Positions 1-6,872 of a stretch of 34,800 bases of DNA are shown one piece after another (position 1 is the stretch's first letter; every line of letters begins with the position of its first letter). Below the pieces are notes generated by a model. It was not told where the DNA came from. It did not search any database and saw nothing but the letters and a program-made list of their open reading frames with translations. The translations under genes were made by a program, and so were the position numbers. Origin of the DNA: a virus; IMG/VR virus record IMGVR_UViG_3300027754_000253, positions 1-34,800 of that record, one strand, 5' to 3'.

Positions 1-231
1 AATTTCAATAAGATTTAATTGTAATAATTTATCTAAAATCAAATTTAATTCATTCATCGAAACTGAAAATTTACGAACCCAAACATCTTTTTTTAGCTCA
101 GTTTTATTATCATTTAACATTGCGAAATCAATAAATTCTCTATACAATCCACGTTCGCATAAAGATAATTCGAAAACACTATCTGAATTGCCCCAATCCT
201 TTGGGTACCATGTATAACCTAGTTTAGCCAT
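1..231 (-). CDS. Replication protein N-terminus, left allele (partial, runs off the left edge)
   Basis: The first 77 residues of a protein whose C-terminus lies outside the window. It opens MAKLGYTWYPKDWGNSDSVF and continues with an ELSLCERGLYREFIDFAM helix. This pattern (aromatic-P-x-D-W/F, then a hydrophobic helix with E-x-G-x-Y) is that of DUF1376-like or replisome-organiser N-terminal domains. The protein encoded at 32591-33235 has the same architecture (FYPSDFLTG, then NNEQIGIYIRLL) but is otherwise very different in sequence, while the DNA just upstream of both is nearly the same. I infer that the two are alternative alleles of the phage replication initiator or helicase loader. The start at 231 follows a terminator-like hairpin with a T tract and has no Shine-Dalgarno sequence, as is usual in Bacteroidetes. 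The DUF1376 family assignment rests on pattern only. Confidence 0.7.
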   Translation of the reverse strand, partial: MAKLGYTWYPKDWGNSDSVFELSLCERGLYREFIDFAMLNDNKTELKKDVWVRKFSVSMNELNLILDKLLQLNLIEI

Positions 232-238
232 AATTAAA

Positions 239-287
239 TTAAAAAAGCCTAATGCTTTTGGAGTGTGCGCTCCGCCAGCAATAGGCT
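239..287 (-). terminator. Terminator-like hairpin directly upstream of the left replication gene
   Basis: Read on the minus strand, AGCCTATTGCT (287-277) pairs with AGCATTAGGCT (256-246), giving 10 bp of an 11-position stem with one T-T mismatch. Inside it GGAG and CTCC (273-270 and 263-260) pair around a six-base loop. A run of about six Ts follows (246-241), and the ATG of the gene lies at 231. This has the form of an intrinsic terminator between promoter and start codon, so it may act as an attenuator or as a structured leader. The right-hand copy has a hairpin of different sequence at the same place. Confidence 0.55.
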
Positions 288-330
288 AAATAAGTAGTTA
301 TTAAAAGGTTCGCACAAACCATAACTATTG

Positions 331-361
331 CAAATATACTATAAAATTATTTCATATCCAA
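331..361 (-). promoter_or_regulatory. Bacteroidetes-type promoter for the left replication gene
   Basis: On the minus strand a TTG (361-359) is followed after exactly 20 nt by TATATTTG (338-331). This matches the TTG / TAnnTTTG -33/-7 consensus of Bacteroidetes primary sigma factor promoters. The -33 part lies inside the end of the 53-aa gene and the -7 starts just after its stop codon. Predicted transcripts would begin around 325 and run through the hairpin at 287-239 into the replication gene. The same elements with the same spacing occur at 33339-33369. Confidence 0.6.
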
Positions 362-500
362 GATTAATTATAGTATTCTTTTTAAAGTACCAAAAAACAA
401 CGTATTGCTGTTTTAAGTTATCGAATGCCAATATCGGGTTGCTACCAGCTATCTGATGAACCATAAAGTATTCTTTGAGTGCATGTCTTAATCCTGTCAT
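339..500 (-). CDS. Conserved 53-aa phage protein, left copy
   Basis: The ORF starts MTGLRHALKEYFMVHQIAGS and ends NLGYEIIL. It is followed directly by a promoter for the next gene. I do not recognise a family. A nearly identical protein is encoded at 33347-33508; in the region compared, several nucleotide differences fall mainly at third codon positions and the proteins differ at one residue (A versus K at position 18). That pattern shows selection on the protein, so this is a real gene despite its size. It is aromatic-rich (FWYF near residues 36-39) with mixed charge and no clear membrane segment. It sits between the phosphoesterase and the replication protein on the early strand, which suggests an early role near replication; no function can be given. 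Confidence 0.75.
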   Translation of the reverse strand: MTGLRHALKEYFMVHQIAGSNPILAFDNLKQQYVVFWYFKKNTIINLGYEIIL

Positions 501-506
501 AAGTTA

Positions 507-550
507 GTGTTTAAATTAGGTTTTAAAGTTGTGTTAAAATTAGGTTTTAA
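507..550. repeat. Tandem pair of a 20-bp leader repeat, 24-bp period (left)
   Basis: Two copies of a GTGTTAAAATTAGGTTTTAA-like sequence lie at 507-526 and 531-550. The first copy differs by one base. On the minus strand they cover the last codons of the phosphoesterase and the spacer before the 53-aa gene. The right copy has the same pair at 33707-33750, with a 64-aa gene between the pair and the 53-aa gene. Confidence 0.7.
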
Positions 551-1530
551 TATATTTTACCGTTAATAATTTTTAAATTGTAAAAAGTATAATTACCTGT
601 TTTAATATCTAATTCGCAATAGGCGAAGCCTGTATTCCATTTATTTATTGGCATATAGTAAGGAGTTTTACCACACAAACAACCAACGGAGTGAACGCTA
701 AATACATCCCCATACATTGAAGCTTCAGTATTAGAACTTGTTTTGTGATAGTGGCCAACAACTACATTCTCTAAAGTTTTTAAAAACGTTCCTCGAGCTG
801 GATTAACTCCACCGCTTCCACCAAACAATTCATGTCCATGTAATACAGTTAATTTACCAATACGAATAGGTCTTTTTTCTTTTACAATCTCTATTTTTAA
901 TTCACCTAATTTTAATCTATTTTCTAATTTAAACTCAGGATCATCAAATATTTCGGGTGCTTTTAAAAACAACCATTTCTCCCAGCGTTCATCGTGATTG
1001 CCTAACTTAAAAACTATCTTTGCTTTTGGGAAGTGTTCACGTAGCGAACTCAAAAAAATACGTGCAGCTTCAAACTCTTGATGAACTTGTCTTTGTCTCC
1101 AGTCTTTCTCATGTCTCGATATACCAGCAAAGTCTAAAACATCACCATTGATTAAAATACAATTTACTTTTTTTTCTTTACCATAATTAATAGCTTTTTG
1201 AATTGAATCGTTATCCTGGTAAGGTATATGTAAGTCCGATATGATTAAGGTTCTTGACTGACTTATTTCGTATGGTTCGAAAGTTTCTGCATAAGATTCA
1301 GGCATTACAAATTCAATGTTTTGATCTAAGAACTCCCTACTTGCTAATTGTGATTTAGTTTTTTCACCTTTTTGGCCACGATAATATCTTAGGCAACTTC
1401 TAACAGCATCAACATCTTTAAAAGTTTTATTGTTTTCTGCATAGATTTTTTTAGCCAAAGTCAAAGATGGTAACTTCGGGAACTTAGTCAAATAAGATTT
1501 AATTAAATTACTTACAAATTCATTTCTCAT
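547..1530 (-). CDS. Calcineurin-like metallophosphoesterase, left copy
   Basis: A 327-aa protein with the metal-binding motifs of the calcineurin-like phosphoesterase superfamily in order: SDLH (98-101), GD (129-130), GNHDER (177-182), HGH (231-233) and GHYH (259-262). Two metals bound by these residues hydrolyse phosphoester bonds; the phage substrate is unknown but could be nucleic acid ends or nucleotides. The first 60 residues form a basic, helical extension that may bind DNA. Its stop region overlaps the leader repeat, and its start codon overlaps the stop of the NinG-like gene by one base, so the two are translated in tandem. A second copy at 33747-34730 differs at one residue (Q61 here, K61 there) despite roughly 40 nucleotide differences, so both sequences have been under purifying selection. 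Family assignment is firm, role inferred. Confidence 0.92.
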   Translation of the reverse strand: MRNEFVSNLIKSYLTKFPKLPSLTLAKKIYAENNKTFKDVDAVRSCLRYYRGQKGEKTKSQLASREFLDQNIEFVMPESYAETFEPYEISQSRTLIISDLHIPYQDNDSIQKAINYGKEKKVNCILINGDVLDFAGISRHEKDWRQRQVHQEFEAARIFLSSLREHFPKAKIVFKLGNHDERWEKWLFLKAPEIFDDPEFKLENRLKLGELKIEIVKEKRPIRIGKLTVLHGHELFGGSGGVNPARGTFLKTLENVVVGHYHKTSSNTEASMYGDVFSVHSVGCLCGKTPYYMPINKWNTGFAYCELDIKTGNYTFYNLKIINGKIY

Positions 1531-2048
1531 TATTTTTTTATTTTTAGTTTATAATTTTTTGCTAAGGTAATTAATTCATCTTTTGCAAATTTATAACTTC
1601 TTGACGAATCAGCCATATCTTCAAGTTCCTGAACTTTATTTATTCCTATTTTCTTTACTAAATTTTTGCGATATTCAATAAGATTACCAGCTAATTGTAG
1701 GTTACAATAAGAACATTGTTTGTGTACATTATCTTCGTTAAATATTAGTTTAGTATATATTTCAGCTTTTAGGTAGTGACCAGCATCCCACTTAGCATCG
1801 GACTTATTACAGCTAATACATGGTAGGTCTTTGTCTCTTTGTCGAATATATATTTGAAAACTTACACGTGCTAAATTTCGCAACTGGATTAAACTTTGGC
1901 TATCTACTTTCATTTGCTTAACTCTCTTATTCACTTCCTTTTCTGAGTTAAATTCCATTGAGCAGATAGCCGAACAAACAGGTTGCAAGGTATTGAATGG
2001 TTTAAACATTTCTCCACATTGCTTACACTGTTTAAGTTTAATTTTCAT
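1530..2048 (-). CDS. ninG: NinG/Rap-like recombination endonuclease
   Basis: A 172-aa protein with an N-terminal Cys cluster (C8-x2-C11, C25, C29), then a long helical stretch, then C-x2-C (CISCNKS, about 77-80) followed by WDAGHY and KQCSYCNLQLAGN. This matches lambda NinG/Rap, a zinc-binding endonuclease that acts on branched recombination intermediates. It lies in the early recombination group with the ERF-like annealing protein and the exonuclease, which fits. It overlaps both neighbours by 1-4 bases. The family assignment comes from motif order and length, which are typical (NinG is about 200 aa). The C-terminal end of an identical gene is seen again at the right edge of the window. Confidence 0.85.
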   Translation of the reverse strand: MKIKLKQCKQCGEMFKPFNTLQPVCSAICSMEFNSEKEVNKRVKQMKVDSQSLIQLRNLARVSFQIYIRQRDKDLPCISCNKSDAKWDAGHYLKAEIYTKLIFNEDNVHKQCSYCNLQLAGNLIEYRKNLVKKIGINKVQELEDMADSSRSYKFAKDELITLAKNYKLKIKK

Positions 2049-2560
2049 TTATTATAATATGTTTTAATTAAATTACTTTTGATATTATCCCAGTGGATAT
2101 ATTTAAAAACATTATCGCTTATTCTTGTATCAACTAAAGTGTTATTTTCTATTTCATCGTATAAATCAATAGTTTTAATAACACAAATACTTAATAAATT
2201 AAGATCAATTCTATTATCAAAATATGCTTGTAAAGTAAAATATGGATAAATATATCCTTTTTTTATTTGCTCTTTTCTTTTTTCATATTCTGTTTTAGTT
2301 CCAGTTAATCTTTTAGTTCTTACCGTAAAAGTATTCCAATTATTACCAAACTGTATTCTTGTAGCAATACCTTGTAAACCTATTTCATCTTTTCTTAAAT
2401 AATCAATCCCTGAATATTGGTCAAATAATAATAAAATATTATTATCACTTTCTTCAATAGATATAATTTCACCATCAATTAATTTTGGTAAAATAGTATG
2501 TTTAATTTTTTCAATAGCTTTTATACTATCTTGCAAATCTATTTTCCAATTATTATACAT
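2045..2560 (-). CDS. Conserved phage protein, possible PD-(D/E)XK-type nuclease
   Basis: A 171-aa protein that I do not recognise with certainty. Its core reads DQYSGIDYL (about 47-55), then GLQGIATRIQFG, then TFTVRTKR, then YPYFTLQAYFD. An acidic residue in a GID turn followed by two strands, one ending in a basic TxRxKR, recalls the nuclease core of PD-(D/E)XK enzymes, and the tail resembles proteins often found beside phage methyltransferases. It overlaps the start of the methyltransferase fusion (2539-3804) and the ninG-like gene, so it belongs to the same operon. It could instead be a non-catalytic accessory protein. No signal peptide or membrane segment is present. Confidence 0.6.
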   Translation of the reverse strand: MYNNWKIDLQDSIKAIEKIKHTILPKLIDGEIISIEESDNNILLLFDQYSGIDYLRKDEIGLQGIATRIQFGNNWNTFTVRTKRLTGTKTEYEKRKEQIKKGYIYPYFTLQAYFDNRIDLNLLSICVIKTIDLYDEIENNTLVDTRISDNVFKYIHWDNIKSNLIKTYYNK

Positions 2561-3804
2561 CCTCTTTCTTTTGCTATTTGTAAATTATTTATATCAATAT
2601 CACAACCTTTACAATTTCTATTAATTTTAGAACCCATCAATAAAAAAGTTCCAGTACAAGCAAAACAATCAATAATTAAATCATTTTCTTTTGTTGAATG
2701 CTTAATTAACCTTAAAGCTAATTCATTAGGTTTTTGCCAAGTATGATACCGATTTCCTAATCTACCATCAGGGGCATTAATCTCCATAACATTCCACATT
2801 TCATTTGTTATACTTGTATCTAATTCACTTGAAGTTTCAGAATATAAGTGTAAAATAATTTGATAATTTAAATTATATTTCATTTTTGGAGTAATACCTA
2901 AAGTATTTTTATAAGTCCATATTAATGGGTTATCTAAAATAAATTTATTTTGTTTTAACAATATATTTAAATATGCGTTTATTTCTTTAGGATAACCACC
3001 TATACAAATATAGGCACGGCCATTTGGTTTAATTTTACTTAAAGCTAAATTTACCCAGCTATTTGCAAATTCATTTATATCTTTAATATCTGTTGAATAA
3101 GGGGGATCTGTTATTAATAAATCAATAGAATTATCATCTAAAATATTTAAAAAACTATTACAATCTAAATGATAAACAGTTGGTTTATTTTTAGATACTT
3201 CAATAGATAAATCAATAGCATTTTGTTTTTTCTTTTGTTCAAGTATTAATGTTTTTTCTTCTTTTTTAATATCTTGATAAACTTGGTTAATACTTACTTC
3301 GCCAGTGCTTAATTGTGCTTTTACTTCAGGTGTTGCTGTAGCTTGTATTACTTTTACTTTTGCTATTGTATCATGAGAAACATTGGCTACTTTTGCAAGT
3401 TCTTTACGTGTTTCAATAGGCACAACCTTAACCTCAGCAGAAATCTGCTTACCTTTACCTTCTGAAAGTTTTAAATTTTCTTTTGCCCTTTTACTAAATA
3501 CGCTTTCAAGTTCTAAAGCTAAAACACTTCGTTGATAATTGCTTAAATTTCTTCTGCCGAATTGGTTGTTTATCATCCATTCTTTTACTTCGCTTTCATC
3601 TTTAAATTCTTTATCAATAGTTTTATATTCTAAGCCATGTTTAAAAGCTATTTGATATCGGTTATGCCCATCAATTAAATATCTATTCCATAAAACTAAA
3701 GGATCACGAATGCCATCTTTTAAAATGTTTTCTTCTAATTGTTTAAATTCTTCAGCAGTTAATGCTGGTATTAATTTTTTAAATTCTTCTTTTATTTCTA
3801 TCAT
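2539..3804 (-). CDS. ParB-domain / adenine- or cytosine-N4 DNA methyltransferase fusion
   Basis: A 421-aa protein with two parts. Residues 1-80 resemble the ParB/sulfiredoxin N-terminal domain, with the IDGHNRY motif at 44-50. Residues 85-155 look like a helix-turn-helix (TRKELAKVANVSHDTIAKV). The C-terminal half is an amino-methyltransferase: DPPY at 233-236 (catalytic motif IV) and, near the end, DCFACTGTFLL (SAM-binding motif I), followed by GCDID. Motif IV before motif I is the beta-class order. It probably methylates exocyclic amines in phage DNA and may protect against host restriction; the ParB-like part may recognise DNA or hydrolyse nucleotide. No restriction partner is obvious. It overlaps the genes on both sides by a few bases (22 with the upstream-acting 171-aa gene). 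Confidence 0.88.
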   Translation of the reverse strand: MIEIKEEFKKLIPALTAEEFKQLEENILKDGIRDPLVLWNRYLIDGHNRYQIAFKHGLEYKTIDKEFKDESEVKEWMINNQFGRRNLSNYQRSVLALELESVFSKRAKENLKLSEGKGKQISAEVKVVPIETRKELAKVANVSHDTIAKVKVIQATATPEVKAQLSTGEVSINQVYQDIKKEEKTLILEQKKKQNAIDLSIEVSKNKPTVYHLDCNSFLNILDDNSIDLLITDPPYSTDIKDINEFANSWVNLALSKIKPNGRAYICIGGYPKEINAYLNILLKQNKFILDNPLIWTYKNTLGITPKMKYNLNYQIILHLYSETSSELDTSITNEMWNVMEINAPDGRLGNRYHTWQKPNELALRLIKHSTKENDLIIDCFACTGTFLLMGSKINRNCKGCDIDINNLQIAKERGCIIIGK

Positions 3805-4475
3805 AAATTATTTAAGTAGGTTCTACATTCTTTTATTCTCGTATACATTGATTCAATTACTTGGTTATCTTTTTTAATGTGAAACTCTTTGATACGTTTT
3901 GCTATCGGAATATTATTGTAACTATGATTGCGTTCTATTTCTTCTACAGCTAATAAGTATTCAGGGTTTTCAGAATCAATCATTCCCATCTTCCAACTTA
4001 ATCTTCTTTTTTCATCTTCTACTAATTGGGTAGGGGTATCAATTAAAACGTAAGCTAAACAAGCATCTTCTAATCCTGTTAATTCCATATAGGCCTGGAG
4101 CTGGTAAAAGTATCCTTTAGTTGGGATCTCGGTTTCAAAATGTGGGAATGTATAAATGTCCCAGCTGCTTTTAATATCAATTACATTATCCGATACGATG
4201 TCGGGAGTTCCACTTAAAAAATCATTGGTATACCATTGTTCGTTCTTAGTATAGAATCCGCCTTTAAAAACTGAGTAGGTACTAATAGCGATATCTTCAA
4301 CTTCAAGTCCTTTCTCTACGTACTTATTAGTAAATTCCTTTCTGATTCCATAAGTTTTTTCAATGTATAGATTCTTTAAATACGATTTACAGGTCTCACC
4401 CATTTCGTTTTTGGCTCGGCCATTAGTCATGATTTGACCAATAGCCGATGCTCTGAATTTTAAATCGTTAAACAT
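3801..4475 (-). CDS. YqaJ/lambda-Exo-like recombination exonuclease
   Basis: A 224-aa protein of the PD-(D/E)XK exonuclease type. The expected residues are visible: E58/E60 in EKGLEVED, D92 in SGTPDIVSD, and D100-I-K102 in VIDIKSSW, followed by a Q in YFYQLQAYM. These chew 5'-ended strands of double-stranded DNA and work with an annealing protein, here the ERF-like product of the adjacent gene (4468-5010, 8-bp overlap). Together they form a Red-like recombination pair for replication and circularisation. Length is typical of YqaJ-like viral recombinases. Confidence 0.86.
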   Translation of the reverse strand: MFNDLKFRASAIGQIMTNGRAKNEMGETCKSYLKNLYIEKTYGIRKEFTNKYVEKGLEVEDIAISTYSVFKGGFYTKNEQWYTNDFLSGTPDIVSDNVIDIKSSWDIYTFPHFETEIPTKGYFYQLQAYMELTGLEDACLAYVLIDTPTQLVEDEKRRLSWKMGMIDSENPEYLLAVEEIERNHSYNNIPIAKRIKEFHIKKDNQVIESMYTRIKECRTYLNNL

Positions 4476-5010
4476 TTATCAATGCAAGTTTAAGAACGTT
4501 AGACTGTGGACCGCTAATTGTATAGTTCTCCATTGCTTCCTTTACTTTATCGGACTTGCCTTCTTGAATAGCTGTAATCATTTTTTTTAAAGTCTCTGGA
4601 GTTAGCATTGGTTTACTTTCTTGCTTAGGTTCAGGTTGTTTTTGACTATCCGCATCTGATTCGGTTTCATCAATTAAAAATAAACCATTAAGTGCATATT
4701 TACGAGCATAACTAGAAGCAGTTCCTGTAGCTTGTTCTGCACTCATTCCTTTGTGTTCGCTTGTTTCTGCATAACCATAACAAATAGTGTCATTTATCTT
4801 TGCAGTTGCTTTTAAGAACACTTTAGTTCCTATTGCTACAATTTCATCACTAAGGGTTAAAGTAGCGTTATAACGTAAAAGAATAGGTTTAACCGCTTCT
4901 AATATATCTTCGGCACTTCTATACTTGTATTTGCCAAATGCGTTTACATTTGTCTTTGGTACTTTTAATTCATTTTGAATTTTTACCAAGATGTTTTCGG
5001 GGTTGCTCAT
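4468..5010 (-). CDS. ERF-family single-strand annealing protein
   Basis: A 180-aa protein with the ERF pattern: KYKYRSAEDILEAVKPILL (about 27-45), then ATAKI, YAETSEHKGMSAEQATGTAS and the hallmark SYARKYALNGLFLIDETESD (about 104-123). This domain binds single-stranded DNA and anneals complementary strands. A Q/K/P-rich linker and a small helical C-terminal domain follow. It overlaps the exonuclease gene, its expected partner. The start at 5010 is preceded on the minus strand by AAAAAGAAATC, a leader found before several neighbouring genes. Confidence 0.9.
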   Translation of the reverse strand: MSNPENILVKIQNELKVPKTNVNAFGKYKYRSAEDILEAVKPILLRYNATLTLSDEIVAIGTKVFLKATAKINDTICYGYAETSEHKGMSAEQATGTASSYARKYALNGLFLIDETESDADSQKQPEPKQESKPMLTPETLKKMITAIQEGKSDKVKEAMENYTISGPQSNVLKLALINV

Positions 5011-5027
5011 GATTTCTTTTTGGGGTT

Positions 5028-5270
5028 TTAGAATTGTGAATTGTTTGAATCGTATACGGTTTTTCCGTTACCGATGTAGCTTGCTTTTACTTTGGCTGCT
5101 CGTTCTTCTTTTGTTTGTCCTGTAGTTATGGATGTATCCTGTCCATACTGGTTAGGTTGGTCGTTTAGGATAATACTAATGTCGTAGTATTCGGCTCCAT
5201 TTTTACCTGGTTTAATTCTTGACTTATCTAACTTAGTTAAGTCGATTGATGCTGCGATAATTTTACTCAT
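5028..5270 (-). CDS. Small conserved protein of the recombination operon
   Basis: An 80-aa soluble protein: IDLTKLDKSRIKPGKNGAEY, then YYDISIILNDQPNQYGQD, then GQTKEERAAKVKASYIGNGK. Similar proteins are common beside single-strand annealing genes in Bacteroidetes phages. It may bind DNA, for instance as a minimal single-strand-binding protein with an OB-like beta core, but I cannot show this from motifs. It is 17 nt from the ERF-like gene. A leader of the form CCCAAATAAATC precedes the start. Confidence 0.65.
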   Translation of the reverse strand: MSKIIAASIDLTKLDKSRIKPGKNGAEYYDISIILNDQPNQYGQDTSITTGQTKEERAAKVKASYIGNGKTVYDSNNSQF

Positions 5271-5291
5271 GATTTATTTGGGTTTATTGGT

Positions 5292-5525
5292 TTATATTTT
5301 TTGTTCTAAAATGTCTAACAAGTAATTTAGTTTCTCTTCATCGGTAAAGTCATTCTCTTTAGATATAAGCTCCACGTATCGAATGGCTTCATCTTTAAAT
5401 ATGTAACGATGCTCCGGGTAATTAATATCTAAAACTAATAACTCATTAGGATACCAGTGTTCGGTTAGCCAGCATTGGTTATAACTTCCGCTAGTGTAAT
5501 CTTCAGGGTCTAAGTCGTACATCAT
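5292..5525 (-). CDS. Hypothetical acidic early protein
   Basis: A 77-aa acidic protein beginning MMYDLDPEDYTSGSYNQCW and ending in a helix (EEKLNYLLDILEQKI). I do not recognise it. Tryptophan and tyrosine are frequent in the first half. It overlaps the gene upstream on the same strand (5503-5682) by 23 bases, which is consistent with compact early phage operons. The first ATG (5525) and the second (5522) are equally possible starts. Confidence 0.6.
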   Translation of the reverse strand: MMYDLDPEDYTSGSYNQCWLTEHWYPNELLVLDINYPEHRYIFKDEAIRYVELISKENDFTDEEKLNYLLDILEQKI

Positions 5526-5682
5526 ATCTTAAAATTGAGTTGGTTAAACGTAAATAATTACTTGTTTCTATTCTCATTTGCATTTCAAGTCCACAAGTTA
5601 TTTGACCTTGAGCTGCCTGTTCTAAAATTAAACTTTCTAGTTTGAAAATCTTATCATAGGATTCTGCTATTTCTTTTTTCAT
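5503..5682 (-). CDS. Hypothetical 59-aa early protein
   Basis: This ORF fills the apparent gap between two larger genes. It starts MKKEIAESYDKIFKLESLIL and ends LRYDVRLRP, with a predominantly helical, charged composition. Its start codon overlaps the TGA of the next gene upstream in the classic ATGA arrangement (5679-5682), and its last 23 bases overlap the start of the downstream gene. That tight fit on both sides, with start codon context like the neighbours, supports a real gene. Function unknown. Confidence 0.65.
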   Translation of the reverse strand: MKKEIAESYDKIFKLESLILEQAAQGQITCGLEMQMRIETSNYLRLTNSILRYDVRLRP

Positions 5683-5960
5683 ATAAATTTTTTTAAGTTT
5701 TGTTCAATAAATAATTCCATAACTTTTACTTGTTCAAAGTACCTTGCACGTTTGCCAGTAGAATTTCTAGGTAAATCATCAATTATATTTTTTAAACGAT
5801 TATTAAACATTTGCACTCGGTTAAGTTGTTCAATATCTAATTCAATATACATCATTGATTTACTAATAAATGGTTCATTTGTCGGCATATCGAATAGATA
5901 AGAACCGTTCATAAAGTTCTTTGTTAAAATGTCCTTTATTTTTCCACCAATTAACAGCAT
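5679..5960 (-). CDS. Hypothetical helical early protein
   Basis: A 93-aa protein, MLLIGGKIKDILTKNFMNGS, ending in a long helix (VKVMELFIEQNLKKF). It contains NRVQMFNNRLKNIIDDLPR and a basic STGKRARYFEQ, and could bind nucleic acid, but no family is recognised. Its stop overlaps the start of the 59-aa gene by four bases. An in-frame start at M17 would give a shorter product. Confidence 0.55.
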   Translation of the reverse strand: MLLIGGKIKDILTKNFMNGSYLFDMPTNEPFISKSMMYIELDIEQLNRVQMFNNRLKNIIDDLPRNSTGKRARYFEQVKVMELFIEQNLKKFI

Positions 5961-5989
5961 AGCAATATCGGGCCATGCACCAAACTTGA

Positions 5990-6259
5990 TTACAGCTCAT
6001 GTTTTTCATCTAGTATAGTTTTTAAAGTATCGTGATAAACAGCCATATAATCAGCTTCTGAGCAATCTTGTATCGTATCGGAATAATAAGCTCGAGAAAT
6101 TGGGCATAAACTAATTGAGGGTGTAGTTCCAACTTCTACCATTACACATTTATCTTCGCTGAAGATTTTGTAATAAAAAATTAAAGACTTTCGGTACTTA
6201 GGAAGTTGGATGTCTAAAATTTCAATAAATTCTTTTGTTGATTTGATTTCGATTTTCAT
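5990..6259 (-). CDS. Hypothetical early protein
   Basis: An 89-aa soluble protein starting MKIEIKSTKEFIEILDIQLP, with a beta-rich middle (CVMVEVGTTPSISLCP) and a C-terminal helix (MAVYHDTLKTILDEKHEL). No family recognised. It is preceded on the minus strand by an A-rich leader ending CAAATC, like the neighbours. Confidence 0.6.
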   Translation of the reverse strand: MKIEIKSTKEFIEILDIQLPKYRKSLIFYYKIFSEDKCVMVEVGTTPSISLCPISRAYYSDTIQDCSEADYMAVYHDTLKTILDEKHEL

Positions 6260-6286
6260 GATTTGTTTTTTTTAGGGGTTAATTAT

Positions 6287-6406
6287 TTAAAAGTCGTGAG
6301 TAGGATATACTTCAATTATTTGTTCTCCAGTGCTATCATCAATATAGTAAGTGTATTCTCCGATTGTAATATATACAACGTTAGATGCTCTAATATCTAT
6401 ATTCAT
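6287..6406 (-). CDS. Hypothetical 39-aa early protein
   Basis: A short ORF reading MNIDIRASNVVYITIGEYTY and ending IIEVYPTHDF. Its ATG overlaps the TGA of the upstream gene (6403-6561), the ATGA coupling seen elsewhere in this operon. The alternating hydrophobic residues suggest a small beta structure. It is not recognised; support is the coupled start and the otherwise empty interval. Confidence 0.5.
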   Translation of the reverse strand: MNIDIRASNVVYITIGEYTYYIDDSTGEQIIEVYPTHDF

Positions 6407-6561
6407 ACAGCTGTAATATTAAAGGTTTGAATTGTAGTAACTTTGTTCATCATAACTACATAAGCATAAAGCCTGCAGTCTTCAATGGTTTCCCATTTAG
6501 TAAATTTTGTGAAAGCAATACATTTATCGCAATCCAGGAAGTCAATTTTAAATTTTTTCAT
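6403..6561 (-). CDS. Hypothetical 52-aa early protein
   Basis: The ORF starts MKKFKIDFLDCDKCIAFTKF and continues to NKVTTIQTFNITAV. It contains a C-x2-C pair (DCDKC) without a second pair, so a zinc site is uncertain. Its leader on the minus strand (CCCCCAAAAAGAAATC, then ATG) is nearly identical to the one before the ERF-like gene, which strongly supports its start. The end overlaps the next gene by four bases. Confidence 0.65.
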   Translation of the reverse strand: MKKFKIDFLDCDKCIAFTKFTKWETIEDCRLYAYVVMMNKVTTIQTFNITAV

Positions 6562-6584
6562 GATTTCTTTTTGGGGGTTAGTTA

Positions 6585-6803
6585 TTATTTAATTTTAAAT
6601 ATAGGAGCCATTGAATAAGTACCAAGTAATAAAGCGTATTCTTCGCCATTCCAAACTTTAACTTTTTTGCGAACTATTTCGCCATTAACTAAAGCAATAA
6701 TAAAAGAACCTTTACGTTCTAAAACATTAGCAGTCCATTTGCAATTACTATCACATACTGAAGTTGCTGTTAAAATTGTACCTTTTGTAATTTGTGTTGT
6801 CAT
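6585..6803 (-). CDS. Hypothetical 72-aa early protein
   Basis: A 72-aa product starting MTTQITKGTILTATSVCDSN and continuing into a beta-rich stretch (FIIALVNGEIVRKKVKVWNG). A longer reading frame begins at 6866, but the ATG at 6803 follows the AAAAAGAAATC leader shared with neighbouring genes, so I take it as the start. Small SH3-like folds have such composition; no family is assigned. Confidence 0.6.
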   Translation of the reverse strand: MTTQITKGTILTATSVCDSNCKWTANVLERKGSFIIALVNGEIVRKKVKVWNGEEYALLLGTYSMAPIFKIK

Positions 6804-6872
6804 GATTTCTTTTTGTTTTAAGTTATTAATATATTGTAAAGGTAAACTTATTTTTAATATCTGCAAAATAAT

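Larger units (their letters stand above)
321..1600. repeat. Left member of the terminal repeated region
   Basis: Corresponds to 33329-34800. The shared stretch covers the replication-gene promoter, the 53-aa gene, the leader repeats, the phosphoesterase and the start of the ninG-like end. The copies diverge fully below 321 (left) and below 33329 (right), and differ by one inserted gene of about 190 bp. Confidence 0.85.

Noticed and set aside
2498-2746. 82-codon plus-strand frame within the early minus-strand genes
   Set aside because: Overlaps two well-supported minus-strand genes; Phe/Ile/Leu-rich as a shadow frame.
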